Below, piece by piece: positions 13,784 through 14,274 of a DNA stretch of 14,274 nucleotides. The notes beneath the pieces were generated by a model. That model did no database searches, was not told the DNA's origin, and saw only the letters and a program-made list of their open reading frames with translations. Source of the stretch: Acidimicrobiia bacterium. GTDB taxonomy: Bacteria > Actinomycetota > Acidimicrobiia > IMCC26256 > JACDBD01. The stretch's first letter is position 1. Each line of letters begins with the position of its first letter. The position numbers and the translations under genes are program-made. Location: NCBI GenBank assembly GCA_031177445.1, contig JAPSGP010000039.1, forward strand, positions 1-14,274, given 5' to 3'.

Positions 13784-14274
13784 TTGATCGAGCTGACCGA
13801 CTGGTTCACGGCGGCGCGGTTCCCCGACAAGCCCTGGCTGGTCGTCGGCAAAGGCCCGACGTTCGAGCGCCGCGGGGACTTCGAACTCGGCCAGTTCAAC
13901 GTGCTGTCACTCAACCACGTCGTGACGCGGTTGTCCGTGGATGTCGCTCACATGATCGACATCGAGGTCGTTCGCGACTGTGCCGGCGACGTCGCGAACA
14001 ACGCCCGCTGGCTCTTGATGCCGCGCTACCCGAATGCCGATTCCAAGCCCGGCGAGGTCCGTCTCGAGCAGTACTTCGACGAGCTCCCCGTCCTGCGCGA
14101 GCTCGACGAGCAGGGACGCCTGGTCTGGTACAACCTGGCGCGCACGCCTCCGGTCGGAGGGTCCCCGTTGATCGGGGTGAAGTACTTCAGCTCCGAGGCC
14201 GCGATCGCGGTTCTCGCCCGGCTCGGCGTGAAGCAGATCCGCTCGCTGGGCGTCGACGGCGGCCGGACCTACGC
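13784..14274 (+). CDS. Second DUF115/GT42-like Rossmann protein, 5' part only
   Basis: The frame begins at TTG 13784 and runs off the window after 163 codons. The glycine-rich loop WLVVGKGPTFER (18-29) is followed by FNVLSLNHVV and DVAHMIDIEVV, then a variable region and YFSSEAAIAVLARLGVKQIRSLGVDGG at the visible end. The order matches the 9075-9935 product (VVGTGAS, IGLNFAW, TGANLAANLGAKNVILVGCDN) and the DUF115/GT42 layout, where the first loop and the final G-x-D strand form the nucleotide pocket. Direct identity between the two looks low, so they are distant relatives rather than recent duplicates. A CMP-sugar transferase role is inferred from family and the nearby CMP-Kdo genes. Confidence 0.7.
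   Translation, partial: MIELTDWFTAARFPDKPWLVVGKGPTFERRGDFELGQFNVLSLNHVVTRLSVDVAHMIDIEVVRDCAGDVANNARWLLMPRYPNADSKPGEVRLEQYFDELPVLRELDEQGRLVWYNLARTPPVGGSPLIGVKYFSSEAAIAVLARLGVKQIRSLGVDGGRTY

Noticed and set aside
1..14274. tRNA, rRNA, insertion sequence or integrase
   Set aside because: I saw no tRNA-like cloverleaf, rRNA motif, transposase motif or paired terminal inverted repeats when reading the intergenic parts.

Overview
The window is high-GC DNA with strong C/G preference at third codon positions, frequent GTG/TTG starts, few clear Shine-Dalgarno sites and hairpins without U-tracts. This points to an actinobacterium. The fusion of a WecA-like membrane domain to a DUF4012-type ectodomain also fits Actinobacteria; Acidimicrobiia is a guess, not shown. 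The whole window is a surface-glycan biosynthesis island with no housekeeping, RNA or phage genes.

Left arm, all on the minus strand, read from 9048 down to 1: a small secreted protein; a fused CMP-Kdo synthetase/Kdo-8-phosphate phosphatase (KdsB-KdsC); a 380-bp gap with a 24-bp direct repeat; Kdo-8-phosphate synthase (KdsA, metal-dependent type); a WbsX-like GH99-type protein; a 41-codon ORF stop/start-coupled to both neighbours; a WbpM/CapD-type membrane UDP-HexNAc 4,6-dehydratase; a WbpA/WecC-type UDP-sugar dehydrogenase; and, after a hairpin, a WecA/MraY-like protein that has lost the family's catalytic aspartates and continues into a DUF4012-like region running off the window.

Right arm, mostly on the plus strand: a DUF115/GT42-like Rossmann protein (9075-9935) divergent from the kds genes across only 26 bp; a convergent GT-B glycosyltransferase (10167-11282, minus); a polytopic GT-C-like membrane protein (11361-12644); a GT2 glycosyltransferase with an SDQDDVW motif (12673-13686); and the start of a second DUF115/GT42-like protein (13784 to the end).

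How it may work together (inference): KdsA plus the KdsB-KdsC fusion supply Kdo and CMP-Kdo. WbpM-like and WbpA-like enzymes supply a 6-deoxy-4-keto-HexNAc and an acidic UDP-sugar. The GT2, GT-B, GT-C and WbsX-like proteins assemble or trim the polymer, and the two DUF115/GT42-like proteins are the best local candidates for enzymes using the CMP-activated ulosonate. Kdo is the hallmark of Gram-negative LPS and some capsules, so a compact Kdo-activating module in what looks like an actinobacterium, with no lipid A gene in view, is the most notable feature.
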